NCBI RefSeq assembly: GCF_025628985.1
Contig: NZ_JAOTEM010000007.1
Location: forward strand, 50,383-114,382
From: Chryseobacterium edaphi
GTDB lineage: Bacteria > Bacteroidota > Bacteroidia > Flavobacteriales > Weeksellaceae
Reading direction: 5' to 3'
DNA length: 64,000 nt
Position numbers and translations under genes: made by a program. How positions within the stretch are numbered: position 1 is the first letter of the stretch; each line of letters starts with the position of its first letter. Below the pieces are notes generated by a model. The model was not told the origin of the DNA. It did not search any database and saw nothing but the letters and a program-made list of their open reading frames with translations. Shown here piece after piece: positions 8,721 through 16,577 of the stretch.

Positions 8721-8996
8721 ATGAAAACCCGATTGAATATTTTCGTTTTGACAGCAAGCATTTTTTGTTTGGGATACATTTTATTTTTAGTGTATTATTC
8801 TTCAAAAATGGAAAAGATCAATTTAATAAATATTTTTGCGGAAATTTTGACAATTCCGATCATCCTTGGAATCGTTTTCTTTTTCTTCTTTAATATTTAT
8901 ATTTTAATTAAAAATAAATTTAAATCTGCTTCAATAAATATTTTGAGTTTTTGTGTACAATTAGTCTGCTTTATAACAATGTTTCTTGCTGATTAA
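8721..8996 (+). CDS. Small membrane protein, unknown
   Basis: A 91-residue protein with three hydrophobic segments (about 5-27, 37-61 and 70-89) separated by short polar turns, and no recognised motif. It starts 12 bases after the phosphatase stop, so it is probably co-transcribed. The composition is strongly Phe/Ile-rich as in neighbouring membrane proteins. The function is unknown. Confidence 0.6.
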   Translation: MKTRLNIFVLTASIFCLGYILFLVYYSSKMEKINLINIFAEILTIPIILGIVFFFFFNIYILIKNKFKSASINILSFCVQLVCFITMFLAD

Positions 8997-9049
8997 TAAT
9001 TATCTTACTAAGTTTTGGCTAAAGCCATTTTAAAAAATTAAAATTAAAA

Positions 9050-9069
9050 AAACGGACTAAAGTCCGTTT
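9050..9069 (-). terminator. Terminator of the serine hydrolase gene
   Basis: Stem AAACGGACT (9050-9058) and AGTCCGTTT (9061-9069). Read leftward it is followed by TTTTTTAATTTT, fitting termination of the minus-strand gene ending at 9146. Confidence 0.65.
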
Positions 9070-9081
9070 CTATTGATAAGT

Positions 9082-9140
9082 GAGCCATTAAGATTTATAA
9101 GGTTGATCAATATATCTAAGTTTATAAATCTTAATGGTTC
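9082..9140. repeat. Palindromic intergenic element with 19-bp arms
   Basis: Inverted arms at 9082-9100 (GAGCCATTAAGATTTATAA) and 9122-9140 match at 18 of 19 positions around a 21-base centre (GGTTGATCAATATATCTAAGT). The arm core CCATTAAGATTTAT is related to CCATTAAGGTTTATTAAG at about 11330. It lies just after a serine hydrolase gene, between that gene and its likely terminator at 9050. Confidence 0.65.
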
Positions 9141-9145
9141 TTTTT

Positions 9146-10687
9146 TTATTTTCTCTTCAAATCCAGATCATCAAAATCAAAGCTAAAATCGGTAACATCA
9201 GAAATCGCTTCCATTTTTGCAGATTGAGCTTTCCCGTTTTCATTATAGGTGAAAATAATGTAGGCATCGGCATCATAGCTTCTGTCGTCCCATTTAATAA
9301 TAAAAGAATTATTCGAATATGGCAGCAATTCGCCTTTTAATCTTGGCGAGTTCTGGCAAGAAATTCTAAATGTATTTCCTTGTTGAATAATTTCTACATC
9401 ACCAAACCAGATATCATTGTATTTTCCAACAAATTGTTCGGGTCTTGGCTGAAGATTTTTTTCTTTTTTAAAGGCTTCAGATTTCGCAAAGGCATCTTTC
9501 TTTTGTTTCTCATAACCCTCTTCCATTTTCTTCATTCTGTCACCGTAAGTCTTCAACCAATTTCTATCGGAAATTCCTAAATAAGAATCTTTCAAAGTGT
9601 TTGTAATCGTATTGAAAGCCGCTCCGGATTGTTGATTGGTCAAAACTACAATTCCTAATTTCATATCAGGAATCAAAGTAAACTGAGTTACCGTTCCGAT
9701 TAATCCACCTGTATGCTGAACTTGCTTATGACCTTTAACGTCACTTAAAAACCAACCCAAACCATAACCGTAAAAACCTGTATCATAAGGATTTTTCATT
9801 GCAACCGGACTTGCAATCTGCAAATTCCAAAGCTGCTGAATCTGTTTGTCTGAAACTAATTTCTTTCCATCTTTCGTTGTAAATCCGTTTAAAAGAAATT
9901 CTGCCCAAGTCGTCATGTCTTTGATGTTACTCATAATTCCACCAGCAGCATTTCCGGTTTCGTTCCAGTCATGAGGAACGGCGATTGCTTTTCCGTCAAC
10001 CGGAGCATGAGCATCAATTTTATTTGTTATAGCTTTTGCCCTGTTGTAACTTCCGAAACTTGAATTCATTCCGACAGGTTTCATAATTCTTTGTTCGATA
10101 AAATCTGCCCAAGATAATCCCGAAACTCTGTGAATCACTTCTCCGGCAACGATAAACATGATATTATTATAATCTAAAGTCGTTCTGAACGGGTTTTCAG
10201 GTTTTAAATATCTCACATTGTGAATAATATCATTGACAGTCAGATTTCCGCCTTCCGGAAAAAACATCAAGTCACCTTGTCCCAAACCTAATCCGGCCCT
10301 ATGTGTAATTAGATCTTTAATCGTAACATTTTGAGAAACATAAGGATCATACATCTGAAATTCAGGAATATATTTTGAAACTTTATCATCCCAGTTCAGT
10401 TTTCCTTCATCTGCCAAAATCGCCAAAGCTGTACAGGTAAATGCTTTGGAGTTTGAAGCAATACCAACCAAAGTGGTATCATCCATCGATTGTTTTGTCG
10501 TCAAAGAACGGACTCCAAAACCTTTTGAATAAATGATTTTACCGTCCTTGATCACTCCGACAGACATTCCCGGAACATCGAAAGTTTTTAAAGTATTTTG
10601 AATTAATTCATCTAATTTCTTTTCTTCGATCTGAGCGAATGTTATAAAAGAGACAAGAACAAACAATAGAGATAGCTTTTGCTTCAT
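9146..10687 (-). CDS. Class C beta-lactamase-like serine hydrolase, secreted
   Basis: A 513-residue protein starting at ATG 10687, chosen because MKQKLSLLFVLVSFITFAQ is a clean signal peptide. Catalytic motifs of the AmpC/penicillin-binding-protein-like family are S78-N-S-K81, Y173-N-N175 and H325-T-G-G. Residues from about 400 form a lipocalin-like C-terminal domain of the DUF3471 type (EQFVGKYNDIWFGDVEII). Members are mostly D-amino-acid peptidases or esterases rather than antibiotic-resistance enzymes, and the substrate cannot be read from the sequence. It probably acts in the periplasm. A hairpin terminator lies at 9050. Confidence 0.9.
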   Translation of the reverse strand: MKQKLSLLFVLVSFITFAQIEEKKLDELIQNTLKTFDVPGMSVGVIKDGKIIYSKGFGVRSLTTKQSMDDTTLVGIASNSKAFTCTALAILADEGKLNWDDKVSKYIPEFQMYDPYVSQNVTIKDLITHRAGLGLGQGDLMFFPEGGNLTVNDIIHNVRYLKPENPFRTTLDYNNIMFIVAGEVIHRVSGLSWADFIEQRIMKPVGMNSSFGSYNRAKAITNKIDAHAPVDGKAIAVPHDWNETGNAAGGIMSNIKDMTTWAEFLLNGFTTKDGKKLVSDKQIQQLWNLQIASPVAMKNPYDTGFYGYGLGWFLSDVKGHKQVQHTGGLIGTVTQFTLIPDMKLGIVVLTNQQSGAAFNTITNTLKDSYLGISDRNWLKTYGDRMKKMEEGYEKQKKDAFAKSEAFKKEKNLQPRPEQFVGKYNDIWFGDVEIIQQGNTFRISCQNSPRLKGELLPYSNNSFIIKWDDRSYDADAYIIFTYNENGKAQSAKMEAISDVTDFSFDFDDLDLKRK

Positions 10688-10729
10688 TTTTTTAATTTTT
10701 CCAAAGTTAATCAATTCGGTATTATTGAG

Positions 10730-10737
10730 TAAATTTG
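10730..10737 (+). promoter_or_regulatory. -7 box of the YfcE-like gene
   Basis: TAAATTTG, a TAnnTTTG match. A transcription start about six bases later (about 10743) would exclude the upstream in-frame ATG at 10735 and favours ATG 10765 as the translation start. Confidence 0.5.
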
Positions 10738-10764
10738 CACTTCAAAAGAAATTTTCATTTAACA

Positions 10765-11262
10765 ATGACAAAAATCCTTCTCCTCTCTGATTCACACTCC
10801 TACATTGATGAACGAATTTTAGATTATGCGAAGCAAGCTGATGAAATTTGGCATTGCGGAGATTTTGGAAGTTTTGAAATCATTGAACAGCTTGAAAAAA
10901 TCAAACCATTAAAAGGTGTTTACGGAAATATTGATGGCGCAAAAATCCGTTCTGAATTTCCGGAAGTGACACGCTTTTTTTGTGAAAATGTAGAAGTTTT
11001 AATGATTCACATCGGTGGTTATCCCGGGAAATATACTCCTTTAGCTCAGAAAGAAATTTCTGAAAAAGCTCCGAAGTTGTTTATTTCTGGGCATTCTCAT
11101 ATTTTGAAGGCAATGTTTGATCCGAAAAATAATCTTTTGCATTTAAATCCGGGAGCTTGCGGAAAACAAGGATGGCACAAAATGAGAACGATGATGCGTT
11201 TTGTAATTGATGGTGCGGAAATAAAAGATTTGGAGGTGATTGAATTGGGAACGAAAGTCTGA
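10765..11262 (+). CDS. YfcE/MJ0936-type metallophosphoesterase
   Basis: A 165-residue protein beginning MTKILLLSDSHS. The metal-binding motifs are D9-x-H11, GD (32-33, CGDFG), GNID and GHSH (SGHSHILKA), in the order of the small bacterial phosphodiesterases. The family acts on phosphodiester model substrates, and the natural substrate is unknown. An ATG ten codons upstream is rejected because it lies inside the -7 box at 10730-10737. It is cytoplasmic by the lack of a signal peptide. It is divergent from the serine hydrolase. Confidence 0.9.
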   Translation: MTKILLLSDSHSYIDERILDYAKQADEIWHCGDFGSFEIIEQLEKIKPLKGVYGNIDGAKIRSEFPEVTRFFCENVEVLMIHIGGYPGKYTPLAQKEISEKAPKLFISGHSHILKAMFDPKNNLLHLNPGACGKQGWHKMRTMMRFVIDGAEIKDLEVIELGTKV

Positions 11263-11496
11263 GACTTTTTGTTTATTGTTTTTAAAAGTTTAATTTAATG
11301 ATTGAGAAGTTTAAAAATTAAAATTTAAACCATTAAGGTTTATTAAGAAGTTGAGAATAGTTAAGCGGGGCTTCGCTTTAAGAAAAGTTTTTTTAAAAAA
11401 AACCTATTTGATTTTCCTTAATGAAACGAAACTCCTTAAAATCATCTTAGTATTTCAAAATAACTTTGTTTCTCGCAATAACAAAAAGAAAAATAT

Positions 11497-11991
11497 ATGA
11501 AAATTAATGATAAAGTTTCGGTGGTAGATGAAGATTTGAGCGGAGTAATCACTTCTGTAAATGGAAATATCGTAGTTTTCAAAGACGAATATGGTTTTAC
11601 TTATCAATATCCAAAAGAAAAACTGGTTCCCAAAAATGCTTCTATCTATGAAAATATGAAAGTAGTACAAAAGGCTGAACCCAGAAAAGTAGCGTCTAAA
11701 AGACATGATAAAAATCCTTTGGTTCTTGATCTGCATTTTCATAATTTAGTTAAAAATCCGAATGATTACGACAGTTTCGAGAGATTGTTTATGCAGAAGG
11801 AAAAGCTGATTCAGACCATTAATTTTTGCCGAAGAAATCATTTAAAAAGACTGGAAATCGTTCACGGAATCGGCGATGGTGTACTTCAGAAATTAGTCTG
11901 GGACGTGCTTGAAAGTCAAACAGGTCTGGATTTTTACAACAAGGAAATACTTCATCATCAATCGGGTGCGGTAATGGTAGAATTTCACTAA
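11497..11991 (+). CDS. Smr-domain protein with an N-terminal beta domain
   Basis: A 164-residue protein. Residues 1 to about 50 (MKINDKVSVVDEDLSGVITS) form a small beta-barrel-like region of the kind seen in MutS2-related and DUF2027 proteins. The C-terminal Smr domain runs from LDLHFHNL (about 76) to the end, with the HGIGDGVLQ loop that corresponds to the family HGxG motif. Smr domains bind or nick nucleic acids, and some cleave mRNA on collided ribosomes. There is no MutS ATPase part. The role here is inferred only from the domain. Confidence 0.85.
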   Translation: MKINDKVSVVDEDLSGVITSVNGNIVVFKDEYGFTYQYPKEKLVPKNASIYENMKVVQKAEPRKVASKRHDKNPLVLDLHFHNLVKNPNDYDSFERLFMQKEKLIQTINFCRRNHLKRLEIVHGIGDGVLQKLVWDVLESQTGLDFYNKEILHHQSGAVMVEFH

Positions 11992-11996
11992 ATTTG
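11989..11996 (+). promoter_or_regulatory. -7 box of the DUF3822 gene
   Basis: TAAATTTG formed by the stop codon of the Smr gene and the following bases. It lies 13 bases before the ATG of the next gene. Confidence 0.4.
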
Positions 11997-12009
11997 CAGC
12001 AATTGTCAT

Positions 12010-12726
12010 ATGAACGTACTTAATTTACTTTTCACGAAAGACGGACTGATCTATCAGATTTCCAAGAACAAAAATGTTTTGGAAGAGAAATCTTACCTGG
12101 TTGATGAAGAATCTCCGAAGAATTTTATTGCTCAAAAACTTGAAGAAGTTTTACTGAAACAAAGGTTTGATGAAGTTTCAGTAATTTCAGCTTTAAATCA
12201 TTTTACGCTAATGCCTGAAGGTTTTGCGGAACATGATTCGGGATATGATCTCATTTCTTTCAATGCGCCTGTTGATAAGGAGAATGAAGAACTGATGCTT
12301 TCGGTCAATAAAAAATTTAATGTACAGTTTTATTATACTTTTCCGAAAGATTTTTATCGCAAAATTAAAGACCTTTCAATTCCTGTGAGATTTAATTTCT
12401 CGGGAGAAAAGTTTTTAAACTCGATTCATAATAAGAACAAGAAGGAAATTCATATTAATCTTTATCATAATCAGTGCGAGTTTTTTGCCATTGATAACAA
12501 GAAAGTAATTTTATACAATAATCTGGATGTCAATTCGGAAGTTGACTTCCTTTATTTCGTGATGTTTACATTAAGCAAAATTGGTTTTGGAATCAATGAC
12601 ACCAACTTTTTTGTTTATGGCGAAACAACAGAAAACGAAACGTTTATTTCAGAACTTCAGAAGTTTGTAAAAAATATAAAGATCGTTTTTGATAACATTC
12701 CAAATAAGAATTTCATCCTTAATTAG
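12010..12726 (+). CDS. DUF3822 family protein
   Basis: A 238-residue cytoplasmic protein. In Bacteroidota this family lies directly upstream of rsmD, and that order is seen here. Visible segments include an N-terminal MNVLNLLFTKDGLIYQI, a central EIHINLYHNQCEFFAI and a late FVYGETTENETFI, suggesting two related alpha/beta halves. There are no catalytic motifs that I can name. It is separated from rsmD by 72 bases. The function is unknown. Confidence 0.8.
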   Translation: MNVLNLLFTKDGLIYQISKNKNVLEEKSYLVDEESPKNFIAQKLEEVLLKQRFDEVSVISALNHFTLMPEGFAEHDSGYDLISFNAPVDKENEELMLSVNKKFNVQFYYTFPKDFYRKIKDLSIPVRFNFSGEKFLNSIHNKNKKEIHINLYHNQCEFFAIDNKKVILYNNLDVNSEVDFLYFVMFTLSKIGFGINDTNFFVYGETTENETFISELQKFVKNIKIVFDNIPNKNFILN

Positions 12727-12798
12727 GTTGCAGGATGCAGTTTTTAGAATTTAGTTTCTAATGCTACCTTTTACCTACTATCTAAAACCTAACAAAAA

Positions 12799-13398
12799 AT
12801 GTACAGAATAATTGCCGGCAAGTGGAAAGCCAAAAAAATAGCAGCTCCAAAAAATTTTGATGTAAGACCGACCACTGATTTTGCAAAAGAAGCATTATTC
12901 AGCATTCTTGAGAACACTTATGACATGCAGTCGATCTCGGTTCTTGATCTTTTTGCGGGTATCGGATCCATCACTTTTGAGTTTGCTTCAAGAGGCTGCA
13001 AAGATCTTACTTCGGTCGAAATGAACCCGAAACATACTTCTTTTTTAAATTCTACAGCTTCAGAACTGGGTTTTAGTTTAAATGTAAGTGTGCAGCGTGG
13101 TGATGTTTTTGACTGGCTAAAGAAATTCAGAAATAAAAAATCCTACGAAATCGTATTTTCTGATGCGCCTTTCGAAATGGAAGAGAAAAAATATTACGAA
13201 TTGATTTCATTGGTTTTAAACAATAAATACTTGAAACCAAATGGTATTTTGGTGATTGAGCATCAAAGCAGGTTGAAATTTGATCATCCTAATTTTGTTG
13301 ATACAAGAAGATACGGAAATGTAAGTTTTAGTTTTTTTAAACCAAATCAGGAAGATATAACGGATTTAGAAGAAACAGATAATCAGGAAGAAATATAA
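12799..13398 (+). CDS. rsmD: 16S rRNA guanine(966)-N2 methyltransferase RsmD
   Basis: A 199-residue protein. RsmD methylates G966 of 16S rRNA using S-adenosylmethionine. The start YRIIAGKWKAKKI and the VRPTTDFAKEALFSIL segment are diagnostic. The SAM motif is VLDLFAGIGSITFEFA (about 47-62) and VEMN follows. The usual catalytic tetrapeptide (D/N)PP(Y/F) here reads D122-A-P-F125, with Ala in place of the first Pro. The acidic C-terminal tail (EDITDLEETDNQEE) is an extension. It is followed by a strong hairpin terminator. Confidence 0.93.
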   Translation: MYRIIAGKWKAKKIAAPKNFDVRPTTDFAKEALFSILENTYDMQSISVLDLFAGIGSITFEFASRGCKDLTSVEMNPKHTSFLNSTASELGFSLNVSVQRGDVFDWLKKFRNKKSYEIVFSDAPFEMEEKKYYELISLVLNNKYLKPNGILVIEHQSRLKFDHPNFVDTRRYGNVSFSFFKPNQEDITDLEETDNQEEI

Positions 13399-13477
13399 TT
13401 CCTGTTCATACTTTTATGAGCTGATGTCTCAGAGATAGTTGCGTAATCGACGAAACCAGTTTCAAAACTCATTGTAT

Positions 13478-13505
13478 AAAGACTCATTTTTTGAGTCTTT
13501 TTTTT
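13478..13505 (+). terminator. Terminator between rsmD and murI
   Basis: A 9-bp perfect stem (AAAGACTCA, 13478-13486, with TGAGTCTTT, 13492-13500), a 5-T loop and then a T-run. It lies between convergent genes and overlaps the murI stop region. Confidence 0.85.
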
Positions 13506-14334
13506 ATAAAACTTTCAATTCTAAATCTATTGTCTTTCCAAAGAATTTTTTTGAAATTTTCTCAAAGTTTTTGGTGATGTCCGAAAGATAAAACTGATAC
13601 TGTGGTTTCGGATTATTATGATTTAATAAGTTGTATTTATCCAAAATAATATTGAGGTGATTTGCCACAATATTTGGCGAGTCTATTACACGAACACGAT
13701 TTCCGTAATATTGCTTAATCTCGTCAATCAAAAGCGGATAATGGGTACAACCTAGAATCAGTGTTTCGATATTTTTCAATTTAGCATTACTTAAATAATT
13801 GTAAATGATTGAATGGGTAATCGGATGATTTTTAAAGCCCTCCTCAATGGCAGGAACCAACAACGGAGTCGCCAATTCATCAACTTTGATAAATTTATTA
13901 TGCTTACGGATGCTTTTTTTGTATAAACCTGAATTTACGGTCGCTTTCGTTGCAATCACTCCAACATTCGTATGAATCTCGTAAGCAACCTTTTCAGCGA
14001 CCGGATTGATCACATCAATTACCGGAACTTTTCCTGCGACTGCTTCCATCACATCGTTTAAAGCATTTGCTGTAGCAGTATTGCACGCAATTACAATCGC
14101 TTTGCAGTTTTGCTCAAGCAGAAAATTGGTAATTTTCGTAGAATATCCTATAATTGCTTCTTTGGATTTTTCACCATACGGAAGATGTTTGGTATCTCCG
14201 AAATAAATCAGATCTTCATTGGGAAGAAGTCTCTTGATCTCTTTAGCCACCGTTAAACCTCCCACTCCACTATCAAAAATTCCGATAGGCTGCTTTGCTG
14301 AAAGATGCGAATAATCCTGTTTTTTAGTTTTCAA
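13504..14334 (-). CDS. murI: Glutamate racemase
   Basis: A 276-residue protein making D-glutamate for peptidoglycan. The motifs are PIGIFDSGVGGLTV (16-29), YFGDTKHLPYG, ACNTATANA (first catalytic Cys) and LGCTHYPLL (second catalytic Cys). The only start in frame that keeps the N-terminus is a TTG at 14334: an in-frame stop lies just upstream, and the next ATG is internal. A -7 box at 14352 places the mRNA start about a dozen bases before this TTG. A TTG start for an essential wall enzyme suggests modest expression. Confidence 0.95.
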   Translation of the reverse strand: MKTKKQDYSHLSAKQPIGIFDSGVGGLTVAKEIKRLLPNEDLIYFGDTKHLPYGEKSKEAIIGYSTKITNFLLEQNCKAIVIACNTATANALNDVMEAVAGKVPVIDVINPVAEKVAYEIHTNVGVIATKATVNSGLYKKSIRKHNKFIKVDELATPLLVPAIEEGFKNHPITHSIIYNYLSNAKLKNIETLILGCTHYPLLIDEIKQYYGNRVRVIDSPNIVANHLNIILDKYNLLNHNNPKPQYQFYLSDITKNFEKISKKFFGKTIDLELKVL

Positions 14335-14351
14335 ACGAATGAAATTTTATG

Positions 14352-14359
14352 CAAAAATA
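14352..14359 (-). promoter_or_regulatory. -7 box of murI
   Basis: Minus strand TATTTTTG, a TAnnTTTG match, 17 bases upstream of the TTG start of murI. Confidence 0.45.
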
Positions 14360-14398
14360 CTTAAAGATTTTAAATTGTAGATTCTAGTTTTCAGTTTT

Positions 14399-15523
14399 TT
14401 AAACCTGAAACAAATCTGAAGCAATTCCGTCTGCCATAAACCAATGTTTTTCAGGAATTTTGAGGTGATTATTTTCTTTAATTAAAATTCCATTAGCCAA
14501 TTTTTGTTGAATTTCTTTATTAAATGTATCTAAAATTTCTTCTTTAAATTTATTTTTCAAACTTTCAAGATCTACGCCCCAAGTTGTTCTCAATCCGATC
14601 ATGATCATTTCATTAAACTGATCTTTAGTTGAAAGAATTTCTGTCTCTTTAGCTAAAAGATTTGAGTTTAATTTTTTGATGTACTGTTGATTATGGGCAA
14701 TATTCCAGCTTCTTACATCAAATCCGTTGTAAGAATGTGCAGAAGGCCCGATTCCTAAGTACTCACTATACTTCCAATATGCAGAATTATGCCTTGAATG
14801 AAAGCCTTTTTTTGCAAAATTGGAGATTTCATAATGATCAAAATCATGATCTTTCAGAAAATCAATCATGTAATAAAACTCTCTGTTCTGTTCTTCTTCC
14901 TTCGGATTTGAAACTTTTCCGTTGGCAATCCATTTTTCCAAAGCAGTTTTTGGTTCGACTGTCAATGCATAAGATGAAATATGGGGAACTTCAAGCGCGA
15001 TGGTTTTATTTAAATTTTGTTTCCAAATTTCTAAATTGGAAGTTGGTGAGCCGTAAATCAGATCTATACTTAAGTTCTCAAAGCCAAAATCCTGAGCTCT
15101 TTTGATAGAACCTTCCGCATCAGAAGCATTATGCGCACGATTCATCAACCGTAGATCTTCATCAAAAAAGCTTTGTGTCCCGATTGAAAGACGATTAACA
15201 GGAGAACTTGACAGTTGTTTTAAAAAGTTTTTATCTAAATCATCTGGATTTGCTTCTAAAGTAATTTCAATATCCGAATTAAAACTAAAATATTTCAAAA
15301 CCTCATCAATCAATGACTTGATTTCGTCACCAGTAAGAATGGAAGGAGTTCCGCCACCGAAATAAAGGGACTGTAGATTTTTATTTTGAAGTTCATCTTT
15401 GCGGAGAAATATCTCTTTTTTCATCGCGGCAATCATTTCATCTTTAAAATTTAAAGACGTTGAAAAATGAAAATTGCAATAGCTGCACTTCTGTTTGCAG
15501 AAAGGAATGTGAATGTAGATCAT
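14399..15523 (-). CDS. hemW: HemW-type radical SAM heme chaperone
   Basis: A 374-residue protein. The first ten residues lead into the radical SAM cluster motif C9-KQK-C13-SY-C16 (CKQKCSYC), followed by NFHFS, which is typical of HemW rather than HemN. YFGGGTPSIL, the glycine-rich SAM contact, is near residue 54. HemW inserts heme into target proteins, and older annotation calls the family oxygen-independent coproporphyrinogen oxidase. The C-terminal HemN-C region is present. Its ATG lies only six bases beyond a terminator T-run. Confidence 0.93.
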   Translation of the reverse strand: MIYIHIPFCKQKCSYCNFHFSTSLNFKDEMIAAMKKEIFLRKDELQNKNLQSLYFGGGTPSILTGDEIKSLIDEVLKYFSFNSDIEITLEANPDDLDKNFLKQLSSSPVNRLSIGTQSFFDEDLRLMNRAHNASDAEGSIKRAQDFGFENLSIDLIYGSPTSNLEIWKQNLNKTIALEVPHISSYALTVEPKTALEKWIANGKVSNPKEEEQNREFYYMIDFLKDHDFDHYEISNFAKKGFHSRHNSAYWKYSEYLGIGPSAHSYNGFDVRSWNIAHNQQYIKKLNSNLLAKETEILSTKDQFNEMIMIGLRTTWGVDLESLKNKFKEEILDTFNKEIQQKLANGILIKENNHLKIPEKHWFMADGIASDLFQV

Positions 15524-15528
15524 AAAAA

Positions 15529-15552
15529 AAGCTCTGAAAAAATTCAGAGCTC
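15529..15552 (-). terminator. Terminator of the PorP/SprF gene, overlapping the hemW leader
   Basis: Stem GCTCTGAA (15531-15538) and TTCAGAGC (15543-15550). Read leftward a run of seven T residues follows directly before the hemW ATG. Confidence 0.75.
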
Positions 15553-15559
15553 AAATTTA
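15552..15559 (-). promoter_or_regulatory. -7 box of hemW, next to the terminator
   Basis: Minus strand TAAATTTG. Its predicted start site (about 15545-15548) falls inside the first arm of the hairpin, so hemW transcripts would lack a complete terminator stem. Confidence 0.45.
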
Positions 15560-15575
15560 TTTAAATTAAATCAGA

Positions 15576-16526
15576 TTAATATCTAAATCCTCTATGATTA
15601 ATAAAGTTATCAAAGTTGTAACCTAAACCGATCATGAAGCTGTTTCCACCGTATTCCTGAATGTCAGACATTCCAAGGTTGTAAGTAGCACCGATCATAA
15701 ATTTGTTGAATCTCACCTTTACAATCGGAGAAATACTCAACTGTTGGTTATCAAATCTGTTTTGAACACCTCTGTAGCTAACTCCGAAAGAGAATGCATT
15801 GATGTCATTTGAGAATGTAGCCATCAAGTTTAAATCCATCATTCTTGTAGAATTTGTATTTAAGTTGATTAAAGCTGAAGGAGTAATTGCAATATTATCT
15901 GCGATCTTCCAGTCATATCCTAAGTTTAAGAAGAATTTGATTGGTGATGGCTCATAGTTGTTAACGATAGATTCGTCATTGCTCAATGCAATATCATTTA
16001 CCGAAACACCTCCAAATAACCCTTTGTATGTAGCAGCTAAACCGAAGTTTGCATAAGCCATAAAGATATTGCTTTCGTTTCCTTGCAACAATGGATCGTA
16101 ACCGTCTTCTGTATTAATTTTAGAATAATCAAAATTCATATTATAAAAATTAACACTCGTACCAAAAGAAAACTGATCTTTTCTATCCCCTTCACTGCTT
16201 AATGGGATAAAATAAGAAGCTCCCGCTGTAATACCTCCTGCAGATATAGGACCGTTGCTATCTCTGAAAACGGAAATACCCGCTCCCACTCTATCAAAAA
16301 TATTAGCGTTGATTCCCACAGACTGTACGTTTGGAGATTCGCTAAATTTTGAAAATTGTTGTTGATAGTTTAGATTAAGCTGTACATAGTCCGTTTTACC
16401 ATATTGTGCAGGGTTGAACAGGAACTCACCATCTAATAGATATTGCTGATAGTATGGTAATGATTCTTGTGCTTTGTACGCATTAGACAAAAGAGCTAAA
16501 CATACGATAGCATATAGTTTTCTCAT
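15576..16526 (-). CDS. PorP/SprF family type IX secretion membrane protein
   Basis: A 316-residue protein starting at ATG 16526, which gives the signal peptide MRKLYAIVCLALLSNAYKAQ; an earlier in-frame ATG at 16544 lies too close to the -7 box at 16550. After the signal comes LPYYQQYLLDGEFLFNPAQYG, the family's opening. The rest alternates as an outer membrane barrel with a final GLGYNFDNFINHRGFRY. Family members help display or secrete proteins through the type IX system, often beside a large adhesin. No adhesin neighbour is present here, so it is an orphan copy. Confidence 0.9.
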   Translation of the reverse strand: MRKLYAIVCLALLSNAYKAQESLPYYQQYLLDGEFLFNPAQYGKTDYVQLNLNYQQQFSKFSESPNVQSVGINANIFDRVGAGISVFRDSNGPISAGGITAGASYFIPLSSEGDRKDQFSFGTSVNFYNMNFDYSKINTEDGYDPLLQGNESNIFMAYANFGLAATYKGLFGGVSVNDIALSNDESIVNNYEPSPIKFFLNLGYDWKIADNIAITPSALINLNTNSTRMMDLNLMATFSNDINAFSFGVSYRGVQNRFDNQQLSISPIVKVRFNKFMIGATYNLGMSDIQEYGGNSFMIGLGYNFDNFINHRGFRY

Positions 16527-16549
16527 AACAAATCTTGATTTCAATTCAA

Positions 16550-16557
16550 CAAATATA
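16550..16557 (-). promoter_or_regulatory. -7 box of the PorP/SprF gene
   Basis: Minus strand TATATTTG, 23 bases upstream of the chosen ATG at 16526. Confidence 0.5.
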
Positions 16558-16577
16558 AAAAAATTCTCAATATATTT

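Noticed and set aside
9146..10687. Antibiotic-resistance beta-lactamase
   Set aside because: The family motifs are shared by peptidases and esterases, and the extra C-terminal domain and sequence style point to a housekeeping secreted hydrolase.
11362..11404. Hairpin AAGCG/CGCTT plus T7/A8 palindrome between the YfcE-like and Smr genes
   Set aside because: The stem is only five base pairs and the T/A run is symmetric low-complexity sequence, so it is too weak to call a terminator with confidence.
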